Shown: positions 35,971 to 44,880 of the stretch, piece after piece
Layout: each line of letters begins with the position of its first letter
Numbering within the stretch: the stretch's first letter is position 1
Source of the DNA: Devosia sp. MC521
GTDB taxonomy: Bacteria; Pseudomonadota; Alphaproteobacteria; Rhizobiales; Devosiaceae
Reading direction: 5' to 3'
DNA length: 64,000 bases
Assembly: GCF_014127105.1 (NCBI RefSeq)
Contig: NZ_CP059902.1
Span: 1,459,001-1,523,000, forward strand
Program-made: the position numbers and the translations under genes
Notes under the pieces: model-generated
The model's database searches: none
The model's input: the letters and a program-made list of their open reading frames with translations, nothing else
Told to the model about the DNA's origin: nothing

Positions 35971-37332
35971 TCACTCCGCCTGCTCGATGAGCTGGACGCG
36001 CACTCTGGTGGGCACATGGCGCTCCACTTCGAGCACAGTCACAGACAGGCTACGGCTAATCAGAATACCCTCTGCGACTTCAGCTTGATCGGCAGGGAGC
36101 TGCACAACCACAATTTCATCAACAGTTGGCAGCTCACCTGTTTCCGCAATAAGCAGACCGGCAATGGTTTCGACGTCGCCTTTCTCAATCGGGCGACCAA
36201 TCGTGCGTTCGACTTCGTCGAGGTGCACATCGCCTTCCATGATCCAGATACCGTCGCCATCAAAGGTCACGGCATCTTCTTCATCGCTGTCGTGCTCATC
36301 AGTGATTTCGCCGACGATCTCCATGGCGATATCTTCGAGCGTCAAAACGCCAGCAAAGCCACCATATTCGTCGATGACACAAGCCAGTTGGTTATTGGTC
36401 CCAACGAGCTTATCGAAGGCGTCGGGCAGGTCCATCAATGTCGGTACAACCAGTGCAGGGCGCATGATGGTGGTCACCGAGGCGTTCGGGTCCGCGGTTT
36501 CCAGTTGCGGGAGCAGGTCCGACAGATGCACCACGCCAATTGGCGCTTCTTCATCGTCGACCACTGGATAGCGCGTATGCGCACGCGCCATCATCTCACG
36601 CACTTCAGCGATAGTCGTTTCCGGGCCGATCCAATCCACCTGAGAGCGTGGCACCATGGCGTGCTCGACGTCGCGCTCTGGGAAGTCGACAATACGGTCC
36701 ATCATCCAGGCCAGTTCGGCTGGCAGGTCGCCGCTGTTCCGAGAGTCCGCGATAATGCGTGGCAGATCCTCGCGCGAAGCGCTGACGTCGATGTCGTGAA
36801 CAGGCTCGATCCGCAGCAGCTTGAGCAGCACGTTCGCAGACATGTCGAAGAAGCTGATGATCCAGCCCATCGCCTTGAGATAGAACAGCGTCGACGTCGC
36901 CAGCATTTTTGCGAGCGGCTCTGCATTCGAGATGGCGAGGTTCTTTGGATAGAGTTCGCCAAAAATCATTTGCACGACAGTCGCGAAGAGCAGCGCCAGA
37001 ATGGTGCCGGTGGCAATACCGACTTCTGTGGGGATACCCACCCCGCCAAGCATGGTGCCGAGGGCACCGCCAACGAGTGGCTCAGCCACATAGCCAACCA
37101 TAAGGCCGGTTACAGTGATGCCCAGCTGCGCGCCGGAGAGCATGAAGCTCGTTTGCTTGGTGACAAGCAAGGCACGCGCAGCGGCTTTGTCGCCCTGTGC
37201 CGCTTGCGCCGCGAGCTTGGTGCGGTCGACGGCCATATAGGCAAATTCTTGAGCGACGAAATAACCGCCAACAGCGATGATCATAATGATGATCGCTATG
37301 CCGAGCAGCAGATTCAATATTGGTTCGATCAT
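35971..37332 (-). CDS. CNNM/CorC-type membrane protein, copy 1
   Basis: 453 residues with a DUF21 membrane domain (to about 200), a CBS pair (ATIAEVREMMARAHTRYPVV and LVGTNNQLACVIDEYGGFAG) and a CorC_HlyC C-terminal domain with DGDGIWIMEGDVHLDEVE. The ATG at 37332 follows an AGGTG site. A GTG 18 bp upstream is also in frame. First gene of a two-gene operon; 34 to 35 percent identity or so is expected between such paralogues but was not computed. Confidence 0.88.
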   Translation of the reverse strand: MIEPILNLLLGIAIIIMIIAVGGYFVAQEFAYMAVDRTKLAAQAAQGDKAAARALLVTKQTSFMLSGAQLGITVTGLMVGYVAEPLVGGALGTMLGGVGIPTEVGIATGTILALLFATVVQMIFGELYPKNLAISNAEPLAKMLATSTLFYLKAMGWIISFFDMSANVLLKLLRIEPVHDIDVSASREDLPRIIADSRNSGDLPAELAWMMDRIVDFPERDVEHAMVPRSQVDWIGPETTIAEVREMMARAHTRYPVVDDEEAPIGVVHLSDLLPQLETADPNASVTTIMRPALVVPTLMDLPDAFDKLVGTNNQLACVIDEYGGFAGVLTLEDIAMEIVGEITDEHDSDEEDAVTFDGDGIWIMEGDVHLDEVERTIGRPIEKGDVETIAGLLIAETGELPTVDEIVVVQLPADQAEVAEGILISRSLSVTVLEVERHVPTRVRVQLIEQAE

Positions 37333-37491
37333 TTGTGACACCTGATGCACGCTAAAAGAAGCGGCACATATTTCTCCTGTAAGGCTTCGTCAGTTGGATA
37401 TTGGGTGCTGTCATTCATAAGAACGACAGATGATGTCGATCTGTTCATTTCAGATCGCCTGATTGGGTTGATGGCACTGGCTGCGGTCGTT

Positions 37492-38127
37492 TCAAAAGAT
37501 TGCCGATATCGCCAGCCATGCAGCAAAGGCGAAGGCTGCGATAACGCCGGAGACAATCACGAGGGAAACAATGCCGGTCACTGTTCCGGCCAGAACCCAG
37601 ATTCCGTCTTGCTGAATAAGACCCAGCGCGAGGATGCAAATGGCGATGGCGGGCAGCATATTGCCCAGCGGAATTGGCAGAAACAGTACGATAGCGAGAA
37701 TGAGTGTGAGCGCGCCGACCAGATATTCTGCCGGTGGCTTTGTCAGTATGGAAAAGCGCGGGCGCATAAGCCGCTCGGCTTTCTCCAGCCATGGCCCAAC
37801 CTTGGCCAGAATGCGGGCAAAGTCTGCGCGCGCAAAAGAGCGATCAGCGATGATGGCTGGTAGCCATGGAGTGCGTCCCAACATCAGCTGAGCCGCCAGA
37901 AATAGGAGCGGCGCTCCAAGCACGCCTGACACACCCGGCGGCACCGGGATGGTATTGGGCACGGCGAACACAAACAGCATGGCGGCGATAGCGCGCTGAT
38001 CGAGCTCTAGCAGCAGGTCGCGAATATAAATGCGATCCCGGTCAACGCGCCCGGCAATCTGGCCCAGCTTGGCTGAAAGACTAAACGTTTCATCGTCGCC
38101 GCTTATCGCGGTCTCTTTTGTCGACAT
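37492..38127 (-). CDS. ExoD family protein
   Basis: A membrane protein of 211 residues of the exopolysaccharide synthesis ExoD family. After a charged N-terminus of about 45 residues come four to five hydrophobic helices with the family line FAVPNTIPVPPGVSGVLG. ExoD mutants of Rhizobium lose exopolysaccharide and become alkali-sensitive; the biochemical role is unknown. It stands alone, 60 bp before the Bax-inhibitor gene. Confidence 0.85.
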   Translation of the reverse strand: MSTKETAISGDDETFSLSAKLGQIAGRVDRDRIYIRDLLLELDQRAIAAMLFVFAVPNTIPVPPGVSGVLGAPLLFLAAQLMLGRTPWLPAIIADRSFARADFARILAKVGPWLEKAERLMRPRFSILTKPPAEYLVGALTLILAIVLFLPIPLGNMLPAIAICILALGLIQQDGIWVLAGTVTGIVSLVIVSGVIAAFAFAAWLAISAIF

Positions 38128-38187
38128 AAAATTCCCCCTCTCGGCAAAGGCGCGCCACCGACCATCGGTCGGCAGCGCCCCTCAGCT

Positions 38188-38913
38188 TTACTCGTCTTGT
38201 TGGCCTGTCAGGCTGAGCAGCAGCTGGAAGATATTGATGAAGCTCAGATAGAGCGACAGTGCGCCCATAACGGCGAGCTTCTGGTTGCCTTCAGCACCAT
38301 TGTGCTCTGCGTACTGATCCTTGATCGACTGTGTGTCCCAAGCGGTCAGGCCGAGGAACACCAGAATGCCGATGATCGAGACCGCGAACTGCAGAACGCT
38401 GGAGCCGAGGAAGATATTGACGATCGAGGCAATAACGACGCCGATCAGGCCCATGATCAGGAACGAGCCAAACTTGGCGAGGTTCGCTTTGGTCGTATAA
38501 CCGTAAAGGCTCATCACGCCGAACATTGCAGCGGAGATGAAGAACGTACGGGCGATGCTCGACCCGGTAAAGTTCAGGAAGATGGAGGCCATCGACAGGC
38601 CCATCACCGCACAGAATGCCCAGAACATGCCTTGCGCTGCAGCAGCGGAGAGGCTGTTGATCTTGAACGAGAAGAACATCACGAACGCCAGCGGCGCGAA
38701 CATGACAACCCACTTCAATGGCGAGGAGAAGATCGGCACGTAGAGGGCTGGTGTCGAGCCGACGAAGAAGGCTACGAGGCCGGTGATGACCAGGCCAAGG
38801 CCCATGTAGTTGTAGACGCGCAGCATATGCTGGCGCAGGCCTTCGTCGTAGACGGCGGTGTTCTGCGAAGCGGTGGCCGAATTACCCCATCGCATGTTGG
38901 GCTGGGATGACAT
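38188..38913 (-). CDS. Bax inhibitor-1/YccA family membrane protein
   Basis: 241 residues with seven membrane helices; relatives are pH-sensitive Ca2+ leak channels or protease modulators (YccA with FtsH). A GGAG site 9 nt upstream favours the ATG at 38913 (MSSQPNMRWGN) over the in-frame ATG at 38928. The C-terminal DTQSIKDQY line is the conserved acidic pair of the pore. It follows the anti-sigma gene by 14 bp and may belong to the same transcript. Confidence 0.88.
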   Translation of the reverse strand: MSSQPNMRWGNSATASQNTAVYDEGLRQHMLRVYNYMGLGLVITGLVAFFVGSTPALYVPIFSSPLKWVVMFAPLAFVMFFSFKINSLSAAAAQGMFWAFCAVMGLSMASIFLNFTGSSIARTFFISAAMFGVMSLYGYTTKANLAKFGSFLIMGLIGVVIASIVNIFLGSSVLQFAVSIIGILVFLGLTAWDTQSIKDQYAEHNGAEGNQKLAVMGALSLYLSFINIFQLLLSLTGQQDE

Positions 38914-38927
38914 CTGTCTCGTCTCCA

Positions 38928-39680
38928 TTAGTATAAGGTGTCAGCGAGCATGTGCGCTGCGTTCAGTATTTCTGTTTCATCGCTGGCGCCGACGAGCGCA
39001 TAGGCGATTTCCCCGATTTGCCAGTGCGCGAGAACAGCATTGCCCTCGCTGATAGCGGTGGGGTTGTGCGCAGCGAAGTCGCCGGGGCGCGCTGCGAATA
39101 TGGAAACCCGTCCCAAATCTGATGCACTGAGGGACATCTCGACACTGGGGCCAAACCGGGACGGATAAACCTGTACGTCTTCGACGGTCCAGCTCTCGGG
39201 CAGGGTCGGCATGACGATGGCTGTCGCCGCGAGCAGTTCCGCCGGATCGTATTCGGGAACCTCTGGCTGCGATGTCATGACCGCGCGCACCTGACTAACT
39301 TCGTGGGCGCGCAACGCTGCCTCAAGATAATCGGGCATCGGGGAGGGGCGCGAGAGTGCCGAAGTGGTCAGTGCGCCGATAGACGCTCCCACCATCACCA
39401 GACCGCAGGCCGCTGCGACGGGACGCAGGCGGTTGAAAAAGACCCGTCGACCAATTGAGTTTTGTAGACGCCGGGCGAGATCCTGCGAAGAAACGCGGAT
39501 CGCCTCTGGCGCACCAACACTGCTCAAATAGAGCTCGTGGTTGACCCGCAGCTCATCAATAACCTGCGCTGCCAGCTCGGGATTGCGTGCGAGGTGCTGT
39601 TCGACGACCACACGCCGCAGCGGATCAATCTGGCCATCGATGTAGAGAGTTAGATCCTCGTCAGTGACGTGCTCAGTCAT
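38928..39680 (-). CDS. Anti-sigma factor
   Basis: 250 residues. The N-terminal cytoplasmic part (DEDLTLYIDGQIDPLRRVVVEQHLARNPE) is the zinc-less anti-sigma fold, a single membrane helix lies at about residues 85-107, and the rest is periplasmic. It holds the ECF sigma factor from the upstream gene at the membrane. The ATG at 39680 has GGGAG at 8-nt spacing and overlaps the sigma stop by 8 bp, so translation is coupled. The signal that releases sigma is unknown. Confidence 0.82.
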   Translation of the reverse strand: MTEHVTDEDLTLYIDGQIDPLRRVVVEQHLARNPELAAQVIDELRVNHELYLSSVGAPEAIRVSSQDLARRLQNSIGRRVFFNRLRPVAAACGLVMVGASIGALTTSALSRPSPMPDYLEAALRAHEVSQVRAVMTSQPEVPEYDPAELLAATAIVMPTLPESWTVEDVQVYPSRFGPSVEMSLSASDLGRVSIFAARPGDFAAHNPTAISEGNAVLAHWQIGEIAYALVGASDETEILNAAHMLADTLY

Positions 39681-40191
39681 TGTCGGCACTCCCTACGATC
39701 TTGAGATGTCTTGGGGGATTGAGAAGCTCGCCAGAGCGCAGCGCCTTGCGGGCACGGGACACGCGCGACAGCAACGTGCCTTCCGGCACATTGAGAACCT
39801 GTGCCGCCTCGGGATAGGTCAGCCCTTCAATGGCAATCAGATGCAGCGCCTCGCGTTGCTCATCGGAGAGCAACAGAAAGCCGCGCCGGACTTCGCTCAA
39901 TTGGACGGCATCGTCCTGATTGGGTGGGTAGCTTACGCTGCCAACACGCGCCTTGTCGGCACTCGTGCGAACAACGCTGCGACGATACCCATCGACGAAG
40001 CAATTGTGCATGATCGACATGAGCCAGGTTTTGAGAGAGCCACCAATTTTGAAGGACCGGCGCTTTTCATAGGCGCGGACCAGCGTTTCCTGCACCAAAT
40101 CCTCGGCATTCTGCGGCTCGCGCGTTAGCGTCAGCGCGTACCGTCGCAGGTCTGGCAGGTGGTCAATCACTTTGGCGAGGCGGTTGCTCAT
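39673..40191 (-). CDS. ECF sigma factor
   Basis: A 172-residue extracytoplasmic-function sigma factor. Region 2 covers residues 10-80 (NAEDLVQETLVRAYEKRRSF, MSIMHNCFVDGYRR) and region 4 covers 105-155 (LIAIEGLTYPEAAQVLNVPEGTLLSRVSRARKALR). It resembles the EcfG-like or rhizobial small sigma group but lacks a PhyR partner here. Co-translated with its anti-sigma. Confidence 0.92.
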   Translation of the reverse strand: MSNRLAKVIDHLPDLRRYALTLTREPQNAEDLVQETLVRAYEKRRSFKIGGSLKTWLMSIMHNCFVDGYRRSVVRTSADKARVGSVSYPPNQDDAVQLSEVRRGFLLLSDEQREALHLIAIEGLTYPEAAQVLNVPEGTLLSRVSRARKALRSGELLNPPRHLKIVGSADND

Positions 40192-40267
40192 CCAATATAT
40201 ACGCGCGACTTGCCCAACCCTTCCAATAGGTCATGAAAATAATTGAGCGATCGCAGGTGAGAAATGA

Positions 40268-40291
40268 GCGTCAGGTCTTCCATCCTGACGC
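40268..40291 (-). terminator. Hairpin after the M24 peptidase gene
   Basis: An 8-bp stem GCGTCAGG/CCTGACGC with an 8-nt loop, 16 bp past the stop. On the minus strand a short T-rich stretch follows. Confidence 0.6.
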
Positions 40292-40306
40292 CCACAAGGT
40301 TCTGGT

Positions 40307-41401
40307 CTATGCCGTATGGACTGTGCGAGGCAGGGACGAGAGGATTTCCGCCCCATCGGCGCGCAGAATGACGATGTCCTCAAGGCGAATGCCAAATCGG
40401 CCTGGCAGGTAGATACCCGGCTCGATGGAGAACACCATGCCTTCGGCCAGAACAGTGTCCGACGACGCGGTGATATAAGGGGGCTCGTGCCCGCCAATGC
40501 CCATGCCGTGACCGGTGCGGTGGACGAAATATTCGCCATAGCCCGCCTCGGTAATCACCCCGCGAGCCGCCGCATCAACGTCGCGCGCCAGTGCGCCGGG
40601 AACCGCGGCCTTCAACGCAGCCTGCACCGCACGTTCCACGATGTCGTGGATTTCCGCATACCCATCCGGACCCTGGCCGATGATGGCCATGCGCGTGATA
40701 TCGCTTGGGAAACCATCCGTTCGCCCACCGATGTCGAGAACTACCGCGTCGCCATCGGTAAGCTTGCGCTCACCAGTGTGGTGGTGCGGGAATGCGCCAT
40801 TGGGACCACTGCCGACCACGGCAAACTGCATGGGTGCGTTTTCAGCACTAAAGTGATCGCTGATGATCGCCATGAGTTCATTTTCGGTCATGCCGGGCCG
40901 AATAGCCTTGAACGCCGCCTGCATGGCACGGTCCGCGATCAGCGCATTCTTCTTGAGCGCCGCATATTCGCGCTCATCCTTGCGCATGCGCAAATAGCTC
41001 AAGGTCTCATCGGTAAAGCTGCGCTTGGCCGAGGGTAGGGCGTCGAGCAGCAGCATGGCAAAGTCGATGCGCATGGTTTCGTCAAAGCCAATGTGCTTTG
41101 CCGCAGTCGCACCAACATCGGCCAGCGCTGCCAGAAACGCCTCCTTCGGCCCAATATCATCGGACCAGACATGGAAGGCGATGTCCGTCTCTGCCCGCGA
41201 GCCTTCCGCATTCAGCGCCGGCATCACAAACGCTTCGCGCTCAGGGCCGATCAGCAACAGGCACGGGCGTTCACACAACATGGGGTGAAAACCCACCAGC
41301 CAGTCCATGTGGGAGCTTGGTGCAAGCGCAATCAGATCAACATTTTGCTCGGCCATACGCTCACGCAGGCGCGCGAACTTGGCCTTAGTATTTTCGGTCA
41401 C
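40307..41401 (-). CDS. M24 family aminopeptidase (Xaa-Pro type)
   Basis: 364 residues with a creatinase-like N-terminal domain and a pita-bread metallopeptidase domain from about residue 150. The five metal ligands are visible: Asp in VVLDIGGRTDG, Asp in PSDITRM, His in HRTGHGMGIGG, Glu in FSIEPGIY and Glu in GIRLEDI. It likely removes N-terminal residues before proline. Start is GTG (41401) after an AGGGG site. Next to the M20 peptidase and divergent from a peptide importer. Confidence 0.92.
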   Translation of the reverse strand: MTENTKAKFARLRERMAEQNVDLIALAPSSHMDWLVGFHPMLCERPCLLLIGPEREAFVMPALNAEGSRAETDIAFHVWSDDIGPKEAFLAALADVGATAAKHIGFDETMRIDFAMLLLDALPSAKRSFTDETLSYLRMRKDEREYAALKKNALIADRAMQAAFKAIRPGMTENELMAIISDHFSAENAPMQFAVVGSGPNGAFPHHHTGERKLTDGDAVVLDIGGRTDGFPSDITRMAIIGQGPDGYAEIHDIVERAVQAALKAAVPGALARDVDAAARGVITEAGYGEYFVHRTGHGMGIGGHEPPYITASSDTVLAEGMVFSIEPGIYLPGRFGIRLEDIVILRADGAEILSSLPRTVHTA

Positions 41402-41410
41402 AGAATGCCC

Positions 41411-42802
41411 CTATGGCTTTGAAATCGCGTCGAGAATGCGGATCCAGCCGCGAATGCCCTTCTCGAACGAGCTGAGGTTGTATTTCTCGTTTGGCGCGTG
41501 CCCGCGGTCGTCCGCCGTACCCCAGCCGACCAGTAATGCATCCATGCCCAGAATAGAGCGGAAATCGCCGACAATCGGGATCGACCCACCACCGCCGGTG
41601 ACAATCGCCGGATTATCCCACTCGCCCTTCAACGCCTGCTTGGCCTTGTCGAGAATTGGCGCGTCGTAAGGCAGCTGCACCGCTGGCGCCGCGCCATGAT
41701 CGCCGAACTCAACGCGGCAATCCGCCGGAACCTTCGAACGCACATAGTCTCGGAAAATCGCGCGGATTTTGTGCGGGTCCTGATCATGCACCAGGCGGAA
41801 CGAAATTTTTGCGGTGGCTTCCGCCGGAATGACGGTCTTGAAGCCTTCACCCGCATAACCGCCGCTGATGCCGTTCACTTCCGCTGTTGGGCGCGCCCAA
41901 TTCAGCTCCAGCATCGAGCGACCCTTTTCCCCGACCGGTATCGAGAGCCCAACCTGCTCGAGCATATGCGGGCGAGACGCTTCCAGCGCATCCCAGACCT
42001 TCTTCAGCTCCGGTGGCGTCTCGTGCACGCCATCATAGAAGCCGGGCAGGGTGATGCGGCCCGTTTCATCATGCAGTCCGGCGACAATCTTGCCGATAAT
42101 GTGCAGCGGATTGGCGGCAATCGCCCCAAACCCGCCCGAGTGCAAATCGTGGCTTGCCGCGTAAATCTTGATTTCTTCGCCCACCAGCCCGCGCAACCCA
42201 GCGCAGATAGACGGCGTCTCGTCGTCCCACATGCCCGTGTCACAGACGAGGACATAATCGGCCTTAAGCTCGTCCTTATTGGCCTCAAGGAATGGCCGCG
42301 CCGATGGCGAACCGCATTCTTCTTCACCTTCAAAGATGATGGAAATCCGCGCTGGCAGCTTGCCATTGACCTCCTTATAGGCGCGCACCGCCTCCACAAA
42401 AGTCAGCAGCTGAGCCTTGTCATCGCAGGTGCCGCGACCGGAGATAATCTTCTGCCCCTTCGCCCCAATGCGGATCGCAGGTTCAAATGGCGGATGGTCC
42501 CACAGGTGCAACGGGTCGACCGGCTGCACGTCGTAGTGGCCATAGAACAGGTAATGCGGGCTCTCGTCGTCCGGGCCCGCATGATGGGCAACAACCATTG
42601 GGTGCCCGGTGGTGTCGCGGACCGAAGCGTCAAAACCGAGCTCAGTGAGATAGTCCGACAGCGCCTGCGCGGCCCGTCGACAGTCGGCGGCATGGGCCCG
42701 ATCGGTTGAGATGGACGGTATGCGGACCAGATCAAACAGGGTCTGCAGGCTTGATTCGAGGTTAGCATCGGCCTGACGAAGGACCGGTTCGAGCTCAGAC
42801 AT
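41411..42802 (-). CDS. M20 family peptidase (dipeptidase type)
   Basis: 463 residues, zinc peptidase of the CPG2/ArgE/dipeptidase group. The metal and catalytic residues are His in YGHYDVQPVD, Asp in RGTCDDKAQ, Glu-Glu in FEGEEECGS, and a late His in the dimerisation and catalytic part. The start MSELEPV is preferred; the upstream 16 residues (to 42850) are not family-like. It ends 10 bp before the M24 gene, so the two are co-transcribed, probably to finish peptides brought in by the importer at 43183-48945. Confidence 0.92.
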   Translation of the reverse strand: MSELEPVLRQADANLESSLQTLFDLVRIPSISTDRAHAADCRRAAQALSDYLTELGFDASVRDTTGHPMVVAHHAGPDDESPHYLFYGHYDVQPVDPLHLWDHPPFEPAIRIGAKGQKIISGRGTCDDKAQLLTFVEAVRAYKEVNGKLPARISIIFEGEEECGSPSARPFLEANKDELKADYVLVCDTGMWDDETPSICAGLRGLVGEEIKIYAASHDLHSGGFGAIAANPLHIIGKIVAGLHDETGRITLPGFYDGVHETPPELKKVWDALEASRPHMLEQVGLSIPVGEKGRSMLELNWARPTAEVNGISGGYAGEGFKTVIPAEATAKISFRLVHDQDPHKIRAIFRDYVRSKVPADCRVEFGDHGAAPAVQLPYDAPILDKAKQALKGEWDNPAIVTGGGGSIPIVGDFRSILGMDALLVGWGTADDRGHAPNEKYNLSSFEKGIRGWIRILDAISKP

Positions 42803-42929
42803 GGGCACCGTATCGCTTTGCAATGTATAATTTTTTGAAGCCGCAAACACCGCCCGCCGTACTCAAGCAATACACTCTGTACCCTTGTATGTAAGCGGGC
42901 CTTAGCAACTTCCAGCATGACGATTTTAA

Positions 42930-42940
42930 TTGTCTGACAT
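42930..42940. promoter_or_regulatory. GntR-type operator-like site 1
   Basis: TTGTCTGACAT has the TGTC-T-GACA core used by FadR-subfamily GntR regulators. The divergent region 42803-43182 has no gene; it contains this and a second identical site. Confidence 0.4.
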
Positions 42941-43007
42941 CTCTTGGAAACCCATTTCTGATCGATGATGGCGCTTGTCTGGGCTTGACAGCGGACGGGA
43001 CATGAAT

Positions 43008-43018
43008 TTGTCTGACAT
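43008..43018. promoter_or_regulatory. GntR-type operator-like site 2
   Basis: An exact repeat of site 1, 78 bp to the right, followed by the palindrome GACATATGTC. A CTTGACA box (42984-42990) lies just upstream and the site sits at the expected -10 position. Confidence 0.45.
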
Positions 43019-43182
43019 ATGTCTATTTCTGCTGAAATGGTCTTGGCTTAAGTTTTCCTGCGCCTTGTGCAAAGGGCAAACGCGGCGGGCCAATAGGGAC
43101 AGCGGGATGCACGAATTTTACCGGGTGTTGCGGTTTGGCAGGGGGCCAACCGCACGCTCTCGGGTAATTTTGAGGGAGTTTA

Positions 43183-44805
43183 GTGGTGAGACGTATTATT
43201 CTTTTGGGCACGACTGCGCTTGCGATGGCAGCGTCGTCTGCAGGTGTGTCGCTCGGCTACGAAGGGCTGGAACTGGTCGCGCCAAACTGTGACGCTGGCA
43301 ATAAGATCAGCGCCATCCGTGCTGTCGACGCACACACGGTCACGTTTGAGATGTGCGGCTCCGATCCGGCTTTTGAACCTAAGGCCGCTTTCGTGTCCTT
43401 CGGCATCCAGCCTTCGGAACACATCAACACTGTTGGTACCACTAAGGACATTCTGTCCAACCCAATCGGCACCGGCCCATACAAGCTTGAATCGTGGAAC
43501 CGCGGTGACTCGATCATCCTCAAGCGCAACGACGCTTACTGGGGTGACAAGGCTAACGCCGAAACTCTGGTTTTCCGTTGGAGCACTTCGGGCGCCAGCC
43601 AGCTCAACGAACTCCGTTCCGGCACTGTTGATCAGATCAGCACGCTCAGCCCAGACGATTTTGACGCCGTAAAGAACGATCCAGATCTGCAGTTCCTGCC
43701 GATTTCTGGCCCAAACACCTTCTATGTCGGCATGAACAACAAGTTCGCGCCATTTGACAACGTCAAGGTCCGTCAGGCGATTGCCATGGGCATCGACCGT
43801 CAGCGTATCGTTGACAACTACCTGCCTGAAGGCTCGGACGTCGCCAAGTTTTTCACCCCATGCACCATTCCAAATGGTTGCGTAGGTGACGAATGGTATG
43901 GTTTTGACCCAGTGGCCGCTAAGGCTCTTCTGGCGGAAGCTGGCTTCCCAGAAGGCTTCAAGACCAAGATTTTCCTCCGCGACGTCTTCCGCACCTATCT
44001 GCCTGAACCAAACACCATGGCTGTTGAACTGCAGTCGCAGCTCAAGAACAACCTCGGCATTGAAGCTGAAGTTGTGGCTCTGGAATCCGGTGACTTCATC
44101 GGTCAGGCGAGCGCCGGTGATCTGGATGGCTTCCACCTGCTCGGCTGGGGTGCAGACTATCCGCACATCACCAACTTCCTCGATTACCACTTCGGTGCTG
44201 AGGTAAAGCAGTTCGGTAACTCCTTCCCAGAAATCTCTGGCCCACTGGCTGAAGGCGCGACCGTTGCGGACGTTGAAGCGGCTAAGCCACTCTACGAATC
44301 TGCCAACAACGCCATTCGTGATCTCGTTCCGATGATCCCGATCTCCCACGCGGCTGCGGCTTCGGCTGCGCGCTCCTATGTCGAGAATGCCGGCTATCGC
44401 CCATTCGGCGCTAAGCAGTTCAGCCTGGCAAACCCCGGCAAGGACACCATGGTCGTTATGCAGAACGCTGAGCCAATCAGCCTGTACTGCGGTGACGAGT
44501 CTGACGGCGAGTCGACCTTGGTCTGCACCCAGATCATCGAAACCCTGCTCGACTACGCTCAGGACAGTGGTTCCATCGTCGGTGGTCTCGCAACCAGCTG
44601 CGATGCGAACGCAGACGCCACTCTGTGGACCTGCAACCTGCGTGAAGGCGTAAAGTTCTCGGACGGTTCGGACTTCGACGCAAATGACGTCGTTGCTTCC
44701 TATGCTGCCGGTCTTGACGTGACCAACCCTGCGCACGTCGGCAACACTGGTACGTTCAACTACTACTCGTACCTCTGGGGCCTGATTAACGCTCCGGCCA
44801 AGTAA
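43183..44805 (+). CDS. ABC substrate-binding protein with permuted domain order
   Basis: A 540-residue periplasmic binding protein with a signal peptide (MVRRIILLGTTALAMAASSAGVS). The first family landmarks seen are the later ones: ILSNPIGTGPYKL near residue 90, then ADYPHITNF. The segment that normally opens the protein (VCTQIIETLLDY, then LREGVKFSDGSDFDANDVV) lies at the very end (residues 440-520). This is the order expected of a circular permutation. Six cysteines in the last part may form disulfides. Start is one of two adjacent GTG codons after GGGAG. First gene of the operon. Confidence 0.85.
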   Translation: MVRRIILLGTTALAMAASSAGVSLGYEGLELVAPNCDAGNKISAIRAVDAHTVTFEMCGSDPAFEPKAAFVSFGIQPSEHINTVGTTKDILSNPIGTGPYKLESWNRGDSIILKRNDAYWGDKANAETLVFRWSTSGASQLNELRSGTVDQISTLSPDDFDAVKNDPDLQFLPISGPNTFYVGMNNKFAPFDNVKVRQAIAMGIDRQRIVDNYLPEGSDVAKFFTPCTIPNGCVGDEWYGFDPVAAKALLAEAGFPEGFKTKIFLRDVFRTYLPEPNTMAVELQSQLKNNLGIEAEVVALESGDFIGQASAGDLDGFHLLGWGADYPHITNFLDYHFGAEVKQFGNSFPEISGPLAEGATVADVEAAKPLYESANNAIRDLVPMIPISHAAAASAARSYVENAGYRPFGAKQFSLANPGKDTMVVMQNAEPISLYCGDESDGESTLVCTQIIETLLDYAQDSGSIVGGLATSCDANADATLWTCNLREGVKFSDGSDFDANDVVASYAAGLDVTNPAHVGNTGTFNYYSYLWGLINAPAK

Positions 44806-44823
44806 GCGATTATCGCTTCGAGC

Positions 44824-44849
44824 GAAGCGGGTGCTCCGGCACCCGCTTC
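44824..44849 (+). terminator. Hairpin between binding-protein and permease genes
   Basis: A perfect 11-bp stem GAAGCGGGTGC/GCACCCGCTTC with TCCG loop. No long T run; it may stabilise the upstream message or terminate partially. Confidence 0.6.
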
Positions 44850-44880
44850 ATCAGACTTCTGCTCTTTTAGAAAAAGCCCG

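Noticed and set aside
40192-40225. Autoregulated ECF promoter (GGAAG-N16-CGTAT) before the sigma factor gene
   Set aside because: The -35 match is partial and the -10 would sit six bases before the start codon, so a leaderless message would be needed.
43180-44736. A 518-codon frame opposite the second binding-protein gene
   Set aside because: Antisense shadow of a clear binding protein.
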